A DNA stretch of 64,000 bases from NCBI GenBank assembly GCA_017590115.1, contig JAGGNK010013558.1:11707752-11771751 (forward strand), read 5' to 3'. Positions 24,501 to 33,058 of this stretch are shown here, in pieces (within the stretch, counting starts at the first letter, position 1; each line of letters opens with the position of its first letter). The translations under genes and the position numbers were made by a program. Origin of the DNA: Montifringilla adamsi. Lineage: Eukaryota > Chordata > Aves > Passeriformes > Passeridae. The notes below the pieces were generated by a model. It made no database searches and was not told where the DNA came from. It worked only from the letters and a program-made list of their open reading frames with translations.

Positions 24501-26043
24501 ATCCTGCCTGTGTGGGGAAACTAAAAGAAAGAACACTTTTCATTCAAGTATTTCAATTTTGTACAAACACTAAACACACTCTTACTTTTCTCAAAGAGGA
24601 AGAATTTTAAAAGAGCTATTAAGCATTTGGATAAGCAGAGGACTTGATAGCTTAATGGTCAGAATGCAGCTCTCTGGAGACTGGCATGCTAGAATGAAGT
24701 CCTTTCTTGCTCTGCCTGAAGCTAGTGGGCTTAAGGGAGAACTGCCATCAGTACTAAATGTCCAAGAGGTGCCTCTCTGGTTCTGCTAAACATTTGGGAT
24801 TCAGGGACAATGGAAGCACCTGTTGAAACAGTGAAGGAAACACGGGTCTAAGTGCATCCTGCTTTCCCATCCCTCTGTAATGCTCCTGAGGAATTTTATC
24901 TTATGCAAAGAGAACTCTTTGCCCTGCTCCATCAGCTGTTTCCTCCTCCCCCACCCCCATGAGGGCTTCATCCACTCAAAGACCAAGTTTAACCCTGAAT
25001 GATTTACCCAATCCCACAGTGAGACAGGGGCTGACGTGAAAATAAACCCACTAGACCCGAAGACTTCCAGTTAAATACTTGCTCTTACTATAAGTATTAG
25101 ATCACAAGTCCTAACTAAGGCAACATTCTTTCCAGAGCTGCTGATTCAGGGTTGCATAAGTGACAAAAATATAGAAGGTATCAAAAACATAGTCTGTAAG
25201 TTTTCCAATAAAAATATCCAGAAATGTTATTTTACACAGCATACAATATCACAAGTACCAGAGAAGCTTTGTGATTCATTGCTATCTTCCACCAAATTTA
25301 ATTTGAGATATTGATGGCATGGACAATTACTTCAAAGTCAATTCTCCAAACCATTCATCTTTTTCTCCAGTGCACTCACTGCTTGTCATTTTCTTTTGCC
25401 ATTCTTATACCTCCAGCTTGCCTGATGGAAGCTGTCTGTGGTTTGTAATGCAAACCAAATGTTCCTTCTATGTTTCTTTTTTTTTTTCCCCCAAGCTTTA
25501 TTTTTCCAGCCTTAAATCTTAAAAGCCCAAACTCAGACTGTCTTCTGCAAACAAAATACATGATCTGAGCTGTAGCCATTTGGTTCAAATTTTTGGTTGG
25601 ATATTAAACCAAGCATTTACAAGATACAAATAATTTGGTGTATCTCCCAGATTGAATGTGAATGCTCTGCTGTTAACCAGACAGTAGAAGATACAGGACT
25701 TTACTAGCAAGAACAAGATGAGTTTTACATTACCAAGTGCTAGCAGCATCCTCTTTTAATCTAGATCTTGCATCCTAATTTAATCTAGACCTTGTCATCT
25801 TACTCAGATTCATTGCTACGCAGTACTTATAGCACTGAAGTGTTGCAGATGTCTGGGGTTTCCCCACACTAGGTAGAGCTAAAGATTTGGAAGTTTTCTA
25901 ATAAAGAGTAAGAAACTCTCAGAGAGTAGAATTAAAAAATTATAATTAAAAAAAACCTAATGGTAAAATAAAAATTTAAAAGGAGGAACTTACAACAGCG
26001 AGGCAGACAAACCTGACTCCTGCAGAAGGCTGTTCCTCTTCAT
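1..26043 (-). CDS. IL16: Pro-interleukin-16 (IL16), 5' part, 16 coding exons, 3' end beyond left edge
   Basis: Pro-IL16 is a multi-PDZ cytoplasmic/nuclear scaffold whose C-terminal part is cleaved by caspase-3 (known for the family) to release the CD4-binding cytokine IL-16. Minus-strand coding exons: 26043-25994, 21945-21549, 13953-13817, 13144-13012, 12857-12749, 10943-10801, 8983-8873, 8496-8382, 8177-8104, 8011-7798, 6763-6646, 5490-5358, 4612-4525, 3826-3351, 1872-1731 and 503-1. All junctions are GT-AG and the phases chain without a frame break through 981 codons. Visible signatures are [51 protein letters not shown] and [11 protein letters not shown], all near-identical to human pro-IL16 as I recall it. 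Canonical PDZ domains lie at about residues 346-436 and 484-575, with a degenerate one at about 150-239. The secreted cytokine portion is outside the window. Identity is very sure; exons 1, 3, 4 and 5 are less certain. Confidence 0.93.
504..1730 (-). other. IL16: IL16 intron 15
   Basis: AT-rich intron between exons 15 and 16 (donor GT at 1730-1729, acceptor AG at 505-504). It contains two similar TTTGATCTA-like pyrimidine-rich stretches near 1,460 and 1,540 but no element or exon that I can identify. Confidence 0.8.
1731..1872 (-). CDS. IL16: IL16 coding exon 15
   Basis: The acceptor TTTGTTCAG is followed by CAG GAA GTT, and the donor is TTAG|GTATG. CAG-CAG-like acceptors allow a start at 1872 or 1869, both in frame. 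The sequence encodes [19 protein letters not shown], then a Thr/Ser-rich stretch ending EKL plus a split Gly codon. Similarity to human is weak here, as expected for this fast-evolving linker. The call rests on phase (0 in, 1 out) matching both neighbours and on clean splice sites. Confidence 0.85.
1873..3350 (-). other. IL16: IL16 intron 14
   Basis: Intron between exons 14 and 15. Several open frames exist on both strands but none has paired splice sites or recognisable similarity. No mobile element recognised. Confidence 0.75.
3351..3826 (-). CDS. IL16: IL16 coding exon 14 (large linker exon)
   Basis: The acceptor is CCTGGTACAG|GT and the donor GTTCAG|GTAAAG. The first two bases complete a Gly codon, giving [14 protein letters not shown], which aligns to human EGVKRLESSWHGRP and fixes the acceptor at 3826. 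The frame is open farther upstream to a stop at 3881-3879, but that extension is intronic. [16 protein letters not shown] and [20 protein letters not shown] are strongly conserved; the second is a basic proline-rich motif likely to bind SH3-type partners. 158 codons lie between PDZ2 and the next linker exon. Confidence 0.96.
3827..4524 (-). other. IL16: IL16 intron 13
   Basis: Intron of about 700 bases between exons 13 and 14. It contains an exon-like open stretch at 4352-4193 that does not fit the phase (see rejected items). Otherwise nothing recognised. Confidence 0.75.
4525..4612 (-). CDS. IL16: IL16 coding exon 13
   Basis: The acceptor TTTCCTAG|GTG and donor TGAAG|GTAAGG enclose 88 bases, phase 0 in and 1 out. 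It encodes [16 protein letters not shown] and [11 protein letters not shown], nearly identical to human ([27 protein letters not shown]). It immediately follows the second canonical PDZ and is probably helical. This conserved segment is also recognisable in the paralogue PDZD2 (VSEQEMDEVIA). Confidence 0.97.
4613..5357 (-). other. IL16: IL16 intron 12
   Basis: AT-rich intron between exons 12 and 13. No mobile element or extra exon recognised. Confidence 0.75.
5358..5490 (-). CDS. IL16: IL16 coding exon 12 (C-terminal half of second canonical PDZ)
   Basis: The acceptor CTCTCTAG|G and donor CCACAG|GTAGCA enclose 133 bases. It encodes [20 protein letters not shown], followed by the helix and last strand [20 protein letters not shown]. 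The GDEI and IxE strand-helix elements are those of a PDZ fold. Human has [31 protein letters not shown]. Confidence 0.97.
5491..6645 (-). other. IL16: IL16 intron 11
   Basis: Intron splitting the second canonical PDZ. Nothing recognised beyond AT-rich unique sequence. Confidence 0.75.
6646..6763 (-). CDS. IL16: IL16 coding exon 11 (carboxylate-binding loop of second PDZ)
   Basis: The acceptor TTCTTTCAG|AG and donor CTCAG|GTAGGA enclose 118 bases. The split codon gives [20 protein letters not shown], then [19 protein letters not shown]. The peptide-binding loop is GLGI rather than GLGF, as in human IL16 ([20 protein letters not shown]), so the second PDZ keeps its family-specific loop and long insert. 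Confidence 0.97.
6764..7797 (-). other. IL16: IL16 intron 10
   Basis: Intron between exons 10 and 11. It contains a small TG...CA-bounded imperfect hairpin at 6964-7005 (see findings). No other element recognised. Confidence 0.75.
7798..8011 (-). CDS. IL16: IL16 coding exon 10 (end of first canonical PDZ, linker, start of second PDZ)
   Basis: The acceptor TTTGTAACAG|GCC and donor AACAAAG|GTGAGT enclose 214 bases. [12 protein letters not shown] is the last strand of the first PDZ. It is followed by a Ser-rich linker with [20 protein letters not shown] (human [18 protein letters not shown]) and by [11 protein letters not shown], the first strand of the second PDZ (human YRIMVEVSLQK). Compared with human there is one residue fewer at the exon start (see findings). 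Confidence 0.97.
8104..8177 (-). CDS. IL16: IL16 coding exon 9 (GDE strand and helix of first canonical PDZ)
   Basis: The acceptor TCAAAACAG|GT and donor TTTAAG|GTTATG enclose 74 bases. The encoded (G)[18 protein letters not shown], then ALQKFK, is the classical PDZ GDxILxxNG strand plus alpha-2 helix, almost the same as human ([25 protein letters not shown]). The His of GLTH at the start of the helix marks a class I ligand preference by general PDZ knowledge. Confidence 0.97.
8382..8496 (-). CDS. IL16: IL16 coding exon 8 (GLGF loop of first canonical PDZ)
   Basis: The acceptor ATAAATTAG|GGT and donor CAAGAAG|GTGGGA enclose 115 bases. It encodes [20 protein letters not shown], then [22 protein letters not shown] is the carboxylate-binding loop. 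It matches human at nearly every position, making this the best conserved exon in the window. Confidence 0.98.
8873..8983 (-). CDS. IL16: IL16 coding exon 7 (lead-in to first canonical PDZ)
   Basis: The acceptor TAATGTTCACAG|GCA and donor GGGAAG|GTAAGA enclose 111 bases, phase 0 at both ends. It encodes [15 protein letters not shown], then [16 protein letters not shown]. Human has [37 protein letters not shown]. The final strand [13 protein letters not shown] opens the PDZ fold completed by exons 8-10. Confidence 0.97.
8984..10800 (-). other. IL16: IL16 intron 6
   Basis: Intron of about 1.8 kb. Its 5' part (about 10,000-10,800) is distinctly GC-richer than the rest of the gene and merges with GC-rich exon 6. 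A poly-T run (12) lies near 9,684. No mobile element recognised. Open frames on both strands in the GC-rich part are a composition effect. Confidence 0.7.
10801..10943 (-). CDS. IL16: IL16 coding exon 6 (GC-rich linker exon)
   Basis: The acceptor CCACCCTGGCAG|GT and donor GCCCCG|GTGAGT enclose 143 bases. The reading frame is fixed by [17 protein letters not shown], which matches human [17 protein letters not shown], and by [11 protein letters not shown] against human KKSAAPTDRQP. A stop at 10963-10961 in this frame bounds the exon upstream. The first two thirds are Ala/Gly/Pro/Arg-rich and poorly conserved. Very high GC and CpG content sets this exon apart from all other IL16 exons here. Confidence 0.9.
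10944..12748 (-). other. IL16: IL16 intron 5
   Basis: Intron of about 1.8 kb. A14 tract near 11,621. Otherwise unique AT-rich sequence. No exon or mobile element recognised. Confidence 0.6.
12749..12857 (-). CDS. IL16: Tentative IL16 coding exon 5
   Basis: A phase 0-to-1 exon is needed between exon 4 (ends phase 0) and exon 6 (needs one base). The acceptor GCTTTTTCCCAG|ATA is good. The frame encodes [20 protein letters not shown], then [16 protein letters not shown], and 109 bases give exactly the needed phase. The tail resembles human LEAQSSNFLFPK only loosely. The donor GAA|GTTGAA is weak, and the only alternative of the right phase is weaker still. Seen: frame, acceptor and phase. Inferred: that it is spliced in. 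Confidence 0.35.
13012..13144 (-). CDS. IL16: IL16 coding exon 4 (C-terminal half of a diverged N-terminal PDZ)
   Basis: The acceptor TTCCTTTAAG|G and donor CACAAA|GTAAGC enclose 133 bases, phase 2 in and 0 out. [20 protein letters not shown], then LSRKEAESL and LVNIMMAHK, lines up with an N-terminal PDZ of the paralogue PDZD2 (DGRLSLGDELLVINGHLLVGLSHEEA... VQLVVASK). The Gly of GDE is Arg and the NG turn is NV, so the fold is likely degenerate. No counterpart appears in the human pro-IL16 sequence I recall. Confidence 0.72.
13145..13816 (-). other. IL16: IL16 intron 3
   Basis: Intron of 672 bases between the two exons of the N-terminal PDZ-like region. A plus-strand open frame across 13,092-13,529 has no recognisable similarity and is taken as chance. 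Confidence 0.6.
13817..13953 (-). CDS. IL16: IL16 coding exon 3 (N-terminal half of the diverged PDZ)
   Basis: The acceptor TCATCTTCTGGATCAG|GAC and donor AACAG|GTACAG enclose 137 bases, phase 0 in (matching exon 2) and 2 out (matching exon 4). The frame ends AEGPANR and runs into DGCLSP of exon 4, matching PDZD2 KEGGAAHRDGRLSL across the junction. Upstream, [11 protein letters not shown] sits where PDZD2 has LGIQVSGG..SKRSP. The GLGF loop itself is lost (SSGI). The supporting facts are the two-sided phase match and junction similarity; the rest of the exon is poorly conserved. Confidence 0.6.
13954..21548 (-). other. IL16: IL16 intron 2
   Basis: Longest intron inside the modelled coding region (7.6 kb). 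It contains exon-like stretches at 14017-14094 and 20194-20222 (see findings), an A14 run near 17,728 and a 24-bp tandem duplication at 21473-21520. No CR1 or other clear mobile element. The remaining sequence is unique and AT-rich. Confidence 0.65.
21473..21520 (+). repeat. 24-bp tandem duplication beside IL16 exon 2
   Basis: TTAGGAACTACTGCAGCAGG AAAC (21473-21496) is repeated at 21497-21520 with one mismatch. It lies 29 bases into the intron from the exon 2 donor. Confidence 0.95.
21549..21945 (-). CDS. IL16: IL16 coding exon 2 (conserved N-terminal region)
   Basis: The acceptor GGATATTTAG|C and donor ACCAAG|GTAGGC enclose 397 bases. It encodes [20 protein letters not shown], then [17 protein letters not shown], an almost exact match to the human N-terminus ([36 protein letters not shown]), ending [10 protein letters not shown]. 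Internal Met codons at MPHKWEN and MDQKSN could also serve as starts; the latter aligns with the human initiator region (MESHSRAGK). The basic Arg/Ser-rich start may be a phosphorylated or membrane-proximal segment, but this is inference. Confidence 0.95.
21946..25993 (-). other. IL16: IL16 intron 1 (within coding region)
   Basis: 4 kb intron between the candidate first coding exon and exon 2. It contains a perfect 6-bp-arm palindrome CTGGCC-CATTA-GGCCAG near 24,261 and a short (TA)n run near 23,160. No mobile element or additional exon identified. Confidence 0.6.
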
Positions 26044-26047
26044 AGGC
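25994..26047 (-). CDS. IL16: Candidate first coding exon of IL16 (ATG at 26043)
   Basis: Strong acceptor CTTTTTTTGCCAG|GCCT and strong donor GCTGTT|GTAAGT. An ATG at 26043-26041 opens [16 protein letters not shown], and the two leftover bases TT join C of exon 2 to give Phe, then [15 protein letters not shown] without a stop. Phase fits exactly. Because it begins with an acceptor, at least one non-coding exon must lie upstream. The start context is not a strong Kozak match (pyrimidine at -3), so initiation at an exon 2 Met is possible. Confidence 0.62.
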
Positions 26048-29000
26048 CTGGCAAAAAAAGACAGAGTGAATAATTGAAAACACACTCTCCTGGTGCCACG
26101 TGACTCAGTTTCAGTAATTGTGCTCAGTACATTGGAACGGAGCTATTGTTTCCTAATTGAAGAAAATGTCAGCAAGGCTAGATAAACAAAAGCAATGGGA
26201 TGCAGTTTTGGGGAAGCTGTTTCCAACAGGCTCCCAGCTACCCGGACATGGCAGGACCATTTAAGGAGTTTGTGTCATTTGTTTTCACCCGTCACTCTCT
26301 GGCCCAAGGTTTGATGGGGTTCAGGCATGTTAAACCCACCTGAGGGGAGTTGGGCAACAGCAGAGTCTGTGCTAATCCAGTGAAGAAAGTTTTCTGTTGG
26401 AGGCTGAGATGGCAAGCATACTTCTTGTATTTTTCAGCTGATATTTTAACATTAAGCTAGTAGGAGTTTCATAGACAAATTCTGCTCCAGGAGCAAAACA
26501 TAAGAGGTGCCACTTTTGAATGCCAGACCTCTGTATTGTTCACCATGAACACAATCTCTTTAACCAGTTCTTAAATACTTTCCCCTTTATGGGCCAGACT
26601 GCAACTTTGTGATCCCACCTGATCAAGGACTCAGAAAAGTGTTGTTTATCATTCAGATCATGTCAGCCCTCACCTGTTGATCCTCAGCTGTGCTCAGAGA
26701 GACGTAACAAATTTGCTGCAAAAACCTGCTTGCTCTCAATGAAATTGTGTGATAAGATTCATAGGGTGTTTGTTAAATTTTTAAAAAATCCATAAAAGAA
26801 TTGTATCTGGAACAGTTAATGTTAGTTTATTGAAATAGTCAGGCCTCTTTAGAGTGTTTTCACAAACCATAAACCTCATGCTTTTCAGGAAGTAACCATA
26901 AACCTCACCCACCCTGTCTGGTCATGGAAATGGTCAATATGAGAGTGCTTAGACACCTGCTGCCCTCTGTGTTCTGTGTCTTGGTTGCTCTGTTACTAAC
27001 CTTCCAAAGGAGGGAGAGGAATTACAGAAGTGGTTTAAAATCTTGCACTGATAGGGGCTCATGTTTAGTGATCCTATGGCTTCTAGGAAAAACATGGACT
27101 GTAAAGACAAACATCTGTCCCATGAGAATTATTCCATACTGGGAGAAAAGGGGAAGATGAAATCTCTGCTCTGTACAGTGTCTACAGGAGTTCTGGAAAA
27201 TTCTGTCAGTGATAATTCTGTATTTTAAACATTTATTGAGAGAATTTGACATTATTTTCCTAACATCTATGTTATTGGGATATTCTTTCCCCAAAGGAAA
27301 TCTTCTCTAAAAGACAGAGGTTATACCTGACTCACTGGTTAACAAATGACATGGAACATTACCCAACTCTTTCAGAAGAACCAAGCCTTGGCACTGACTA
27401 GTGATCAACAATTACGAAGTAGCTCTCCTGGAAAGGGGGAGAAACAGGGAGCTGACTTTGTATTTTGGGAAAGAGTTTGTCACTGTATTTGAAAAGAGAG
27501 CACAGTGACCTTCTAGATAAATGGGGTTTTATATGTAGTGCTAGTACTGTAAAAAAGAAATATCAGCAAGGAAGCAAAGCCACAGACTGTTTACCACTTT
27601 ACTGTCTTTCACTACAACACACACATGTTTTTGTTTAGCAATAGAGAACTCATTCACACAAAATCTCAACAGTCCCTGAGTTCTGATCCAAGCTGATTGA
27701 GCTGGAAGCTCAAAAGCATTGGAAAGCTTGCTTTATTTCTTCCCATTGTCACATGCTTTTGCATTTCCTGACTATGGGCTGAATAATGTAGTCCCTAAGC
27801 CACTGGGAGTTTTGTTCATTCCAAGTCTGGGCTTCTGCCAGGGCCAGCAGCAGAAACATAAATATCACAAGGAGGGGCTGTTTTTTCGTGTTGCTTTACT
27901 CTAACCTTTTCAGTTTTTTCCATCTTCTCTGTACAGTAATTGTTCAGTGCCCAGTAGTGAACAGAAAAGCAGGTTTTTAGAAGCCATGAGGACAAGGAGA
28001 GGGAGAACCTCTACTGTGCCTGCCTCTTGCATTGATGGTATGCTTTGATATTGGATACTGTGGTCAATCTTCATTACTTAGCTCAAAGGTATTGTAGCAG
28101 GAAAAGGGCAATGAACACTGATCAGAGGCTGTAATTTTGTATTAAAAGATTGAAATTATGTGGACTTCCTATGCAGAAAGGAACTATATTGATAAAAGTT
28201 TGTGAAATAATAGGAAATATAAGGCAAATCAGTGTGGTTTCTTTATTTCCTTCTCATGTGAGGGACAGGAAAAGAATGTGGTAAAATAAAGAGTGTTCAA
28301 ACAAATAAAAGGAAATACTTAAAATCTAAACCATAATGAATGTGTGGAACAAGAAGGCAGCAGAAATCATGAGCACTTTGAAGTTAGCTGTTTTGTCTTT
28401 GATTTCAGTCAGACAGAAATTTTACCCCAAGAGGTGAATTGATGAAAATATATATCTGTAGATAAAGGGAACAGCGCATACAGAAGGGGCAGCAACTCCT
28501 GCTCCAGAATGAAAGTCAAACAATATAGTTTACAGACAGAGTAATACTCCTGCCATGGGATAGTTACCATTAAATGGAGTAACTCTTCTGACGTCTGGAG
28601 TTAGTATCTATTGGCAGTGGGTAAAGGAAAGAGAAGAGCCACTGCACTCAATAGTTTCGGCAATTCTTCTCTTTTGCATGACTAAAATCAGGATGTGTCT
28701 GGAACTATAGCAGATACAGGAGCTGATCCCTCTTTTCCCCAAATTATTTTCCACATACACAGGTTTGGGTTGTAGAGGACAAATATGCAGACTATTCAGT
28801 ATTAAATATTTTGCCTGTTGCTACTGGTGATAACCTTTTCCAAAAAGGAATGTATAAATTTAAACAGGACATTAGTACTGGGCAAAGCAGATCTAAGTAA
28901 TGATGGAACAGCCTCAGCCCTGATCTCCACCCAACCCCAAATACTGCTTGTGTTAATGTGAAAGAAAGCCAATAGTTTGGACTGTTCAAGTTTTTATCCT

Positions 29001-29382
29001 GTCCTTACATTGTTCAGCAAACTGATAATTTACGTTTACCTTAAACACAGCCACAATTTTCACATTTGCCATGTTCCAAACTAGAGTTATGTTGCACAGG
29101 ACAATCCATCCCCTCACTGCTGCTAAGCCAGGCTGGATTAGTCATCTCTGTCTTGCGTTTCATGACTTTCACACTGCCCTTCCATCCCTGAAAACATAGC
29201 TACATGGCATGTTGAGTCACCATATTAGCCCAGCTAATCCAGTATCCTTCTCCAGCAATTGTTTTAAAGGGATTCACTTTAAAAAAAAAATCAAGATAGA
29301 GCTTGCTTTCAGGAAGAGTTTCTGAGTACCTTGGTAGAGTAGGGTGAGGTTTGTATATTATTCCAAAATGCTTGGACATATC

Positions 29383-29446
29383 ATGATATGATATGATGAT
29401 ATGATATGATATGAAGTGATATGATATGATATGATATGATATGATA
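29383..29446 (+). repeat. Pentanucleotide microsatellite (ATGAT)n
   Basis: About 64 bases of ATGAT units with a few interruptions, notably GATGAT and GAAGTG near the middle. Confidence 0.95.
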
Positions 29447-32400
29447 GTCTTGTTTCAGCAGAAGTAATAGCTGCCCCATTTTGGATAAGTATTGCATAAT
29501 GTTAAATTAGGTAAATCTCTTTTTAATTCCTTTCATTACTTAGTACCTAATTTATGCCAGGAAGCACAAAGACATTTTTTTCCCTTCTACACATGAAATT
29601 AATCCTGTGTATTATAACTGTAATTTATCCATTTCTGGCTCCCATTAAGATTTTGATTTCAAGAGTATGCACAGGCAATGAGTTTCATGTGTTACATATA
29701 AATGTTCTTCCTTGTAATTGTTTGAAATTTGTTGCCTCTAAGATTTGTTCAGTTCTTGTACTAGGAAAAATATTCTGATCTTCATATCTCCATGGAATAC
29801 TTTTCTCATTGATCTCTGTACTGATGTCATCCTCTGTGTTCTGCATACTTTATCTTTTTGTCTTCTGCCCCTCCTTCCAGCTTCACACTGCTTTCATATG
29901 TTTGGAACCCCTCCTTTTGCTTCAGATCCTTTTGGAAAAAACTCACTTCCTTTTGTGAACTTTATTACCTGACTATTTTATGATGGTATCCAGCTCTGCA
30001 ACCTCCTAGACTATTTTCAAGTGAATTACTTTCCTGTGAATTAATAAAAGTTCCTAGACCTTGTCTTGCCAGAAGCATTTGTGTTTCATGACTTGCACTC
30101 CCACTCTGTGATTACCAACCTCTCTTGCTGCAGCGCCCCAGAGATGAGCAGTAAAATACTGCTTATATATTTCCATGCAAGAGGGTCTAAGTGTACACCC
30201 ATAAAAAGTATTTTTACCTCATCTTGAGAACATATCCTTGAACTCCATGAAGAATATGTTTCTTTATGCATGCAATGCTTTGTTTACAAAGTAGCCCATG
30301 TGATTTACATAAGTGATTGTGTTAAGAGTGTGTGATTGAAAAAGTACAGCACTATGAGTGTAAAGTTTTTTGGCTGTAGCCATGGAGGGATGCATGAGGC
30401 AAAAATTGTACCCTTTCAGCTAATTTTGTGCACTGTATTTTTATTGTAATATTTTTATAGTGTGCATATAGGGTATGTGTGACATTATGCTGGGCTTTGA
30501 GAAACACTAAATATTTATGTCAGCTATGAAGTTGCTAAATATCTAGTACTGAAGGAATGGTCCATCTCTTTTTTTTAAAAACCATTGACCAATACACAGT
30601 TTATAATTTAATGCAGCACCAGAGTAGTAAAAGCATTATGTGAGCTCTCCTGTATGGTGTCATTCAAATTTAAACAAATATTTTTAAAAGTTATGACTTT
30701 ACCTTCTTTCCACATAATGCTTCTTTTTCATCTGACCTAGTATTTCCTTTAATTTATAGTTCCCTAAACAGTAGGCATACATAAAGGCCCCTTTAGGCTG
30801 AATGAAAGGAGAATTATCAATAGCCAAACTATGATTTGTAAGGAAAAAAACATAAGCAGCAAAAGAAAACTGAATTGACTCTACCTAGAAAAAATGATAC
30901 AAAAATTTTCTATTTATTTTTCATGAGTTCAGTTAAAAGGTATATTTGACCTGCCCTTTTTTTTAACCCGTTATTGTGAATTCACACTGGATTTTGTCAT
31001 ATTTGTTCTGCTGCCTTCTTTACTCCTTGAACAGATGTGAATGAGTGGAAGAACTGAAAAGGTGAATATACTTAGTCCACCTGAGTACCAGTGGCAGAAT
31101 TTACTCCATATTTCACAGTCTGGTCCAGGCATCACTTGCTCCAGCAGTCTGATCTCTGGCTCACCAGAGTCTTATCATCCCTTAGCACTTCACAGGTAAC
31201 ATGCATGGTCCTCTCTGGGTGGTCAGGTTGTCTGTTAGGGCTTTTTGAGGGGGAGAAGGTATTGCAGAGTGTTTTGGGGTGCTCTTATGGTTTGAACTTT
31301 TTTATTTGTTTGTTTCTTTGTTTTTTTTTCAGTTAGCTTTGTCAGTGATTGGTGATGAATTACACAACCTCTTCTCTTGGATATTAGTGTCTTAATAAAA
31401 TTACTTTACCACATTTGTAGAGTTGTCATTTTAAGCACAAGGTTTAAGCAGTAGCTATTTCTGATATTTGTCATCCCTAGAGCTTGGCAGAGGCAAAGCT
31501 ACTTAACAAAGGCTGCTTCTTAACTCTGCCTTAGAAAAGTCTTGAGGACCCTTCATATTTCTGCTGCTGTACCTTATCTCTAAGGCTGTGACAATCAGAA
31601 TGAAGCTGAGCAGACAGGTTTTGTTTGTGGTGTTGAAGATAACAGTATAAAGTTCCTAGGGCGGCTCTCTTGTTTTTTGGCAATGCTGTAGCTTTTAACA
31701 CTGACTTTAGTCACAGTGCACATCACATACATCACTCACATGACAGAAAAACCAGGGTATTTCACAGGTTTCCCATGAGGGAAACAGTAGAATTTCTCAC
31801 ATAAATAGGTCCCTGGTAAGGCACAAAACATAATGCTTCTAGTGCTTCATGAGATCTGATGGTCATAGGTGTGAAAAGTAGTACTGGGGTCAGCTGCAGC
31901 ATCCCAACCAGTCTAGGATTTAGTGTCTGTGGGAGATTACTTTGCTTCCACATTTTGAAATCAGCCTACACCTCCAGAGCAGTATCTAATGTTAAGTAGT
32001 TTAGAGCTAGTGGCTGAGACATCTCAGCTGAGGACTCCTGATAACTGGGTTTTGATTTTTCTATGGAATCAGTTCTCAAGCCCAGAAGTTGTTGTTCTAA
32101 TTAGCTAGTGTGATTAACCTGTTGAAGACAAAATGTAATTTTTACTGATGAAAATAATTCCTACTCCAGGTAAAGCTTATCTTTTAAAATAAGCACCAAA
32201 TCTAAATGTAAAGACATTATTATACCAGTCTTGAAAACTTGCCATACACGAAGACAGATTGTTATGCTGCTTAGTTACCATTTCTTTTAAACATCCCTGT
32301 GTCCTCATTTGCCTTTATTCTGTGTTGGCCCAAAAGAGCTTGACGATTGCTGTTATGGCACAGTAAATACTTATGATCACTTCCCCAGCATTTTTTATGA

Positions 32401-33010
32401 CAATCAGTAGAAGGACCATGCAGTGAAAGGAATCATGGAACAGCACCTATAAACTGGACTGTGGGACAGAATTTCTGCCTGCAGACCTGGGGCTGACTTG
32501 TGAAATGACTCTGTAGAAAGGCTGGAGACACTCAAAGATCTGGTGTGAATCTGCGTGCTGAGGTTCAGCACAATCCATCTCCTAGAGCAGCCTTGGTGCA
32601 CCTGGCCACTGAATGACCTTGACCCTCAAGCACAGATGTGCTCAGGGAAGTCAAATTTTCCAGTGTCCTTTTCTTATGTATGCTCATTTTTGATCCAGAG
32701 AATACCTAATAATGATTTCCATAAGAACTGATGCTATATTCTTTGTCTCTGTTGGATTCCCCAAAAGAAGCAGTCTCTTCTGGGATTTAACTCCCAAGTA
32801 ACTGTCCAAAATCATGTTCCAATACAAAAATATGACCACCAATATTACCCAGGATTTTCTTTCTCTGGCTCTTTCTTTTTTATTTCAACACCTTTTAATC
32901 TGATTATAAATGTTGTTTTTTTATTCATTGACTGAATCTTTAAAGACTCGACTCAAATAAACACTTAATACCCAGACCTTTGAGGATTGCATAAGTTGAA
33001 GGGTTTTTTT

Positions 33011-33058
33011 CTTATTCCTGTCTTAAGGAAAAGACCCTTATTCCTGTCTTAAGGAAAA
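33011..33058 (+). repeat. 22-bp near-tandem duplication
   Basis: CTTATTCCTGTCTTAAGGAA AA occurs at 33011-33032 and again identically at 33037-33058, separated by 4 bases. Confidence 0.95.
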
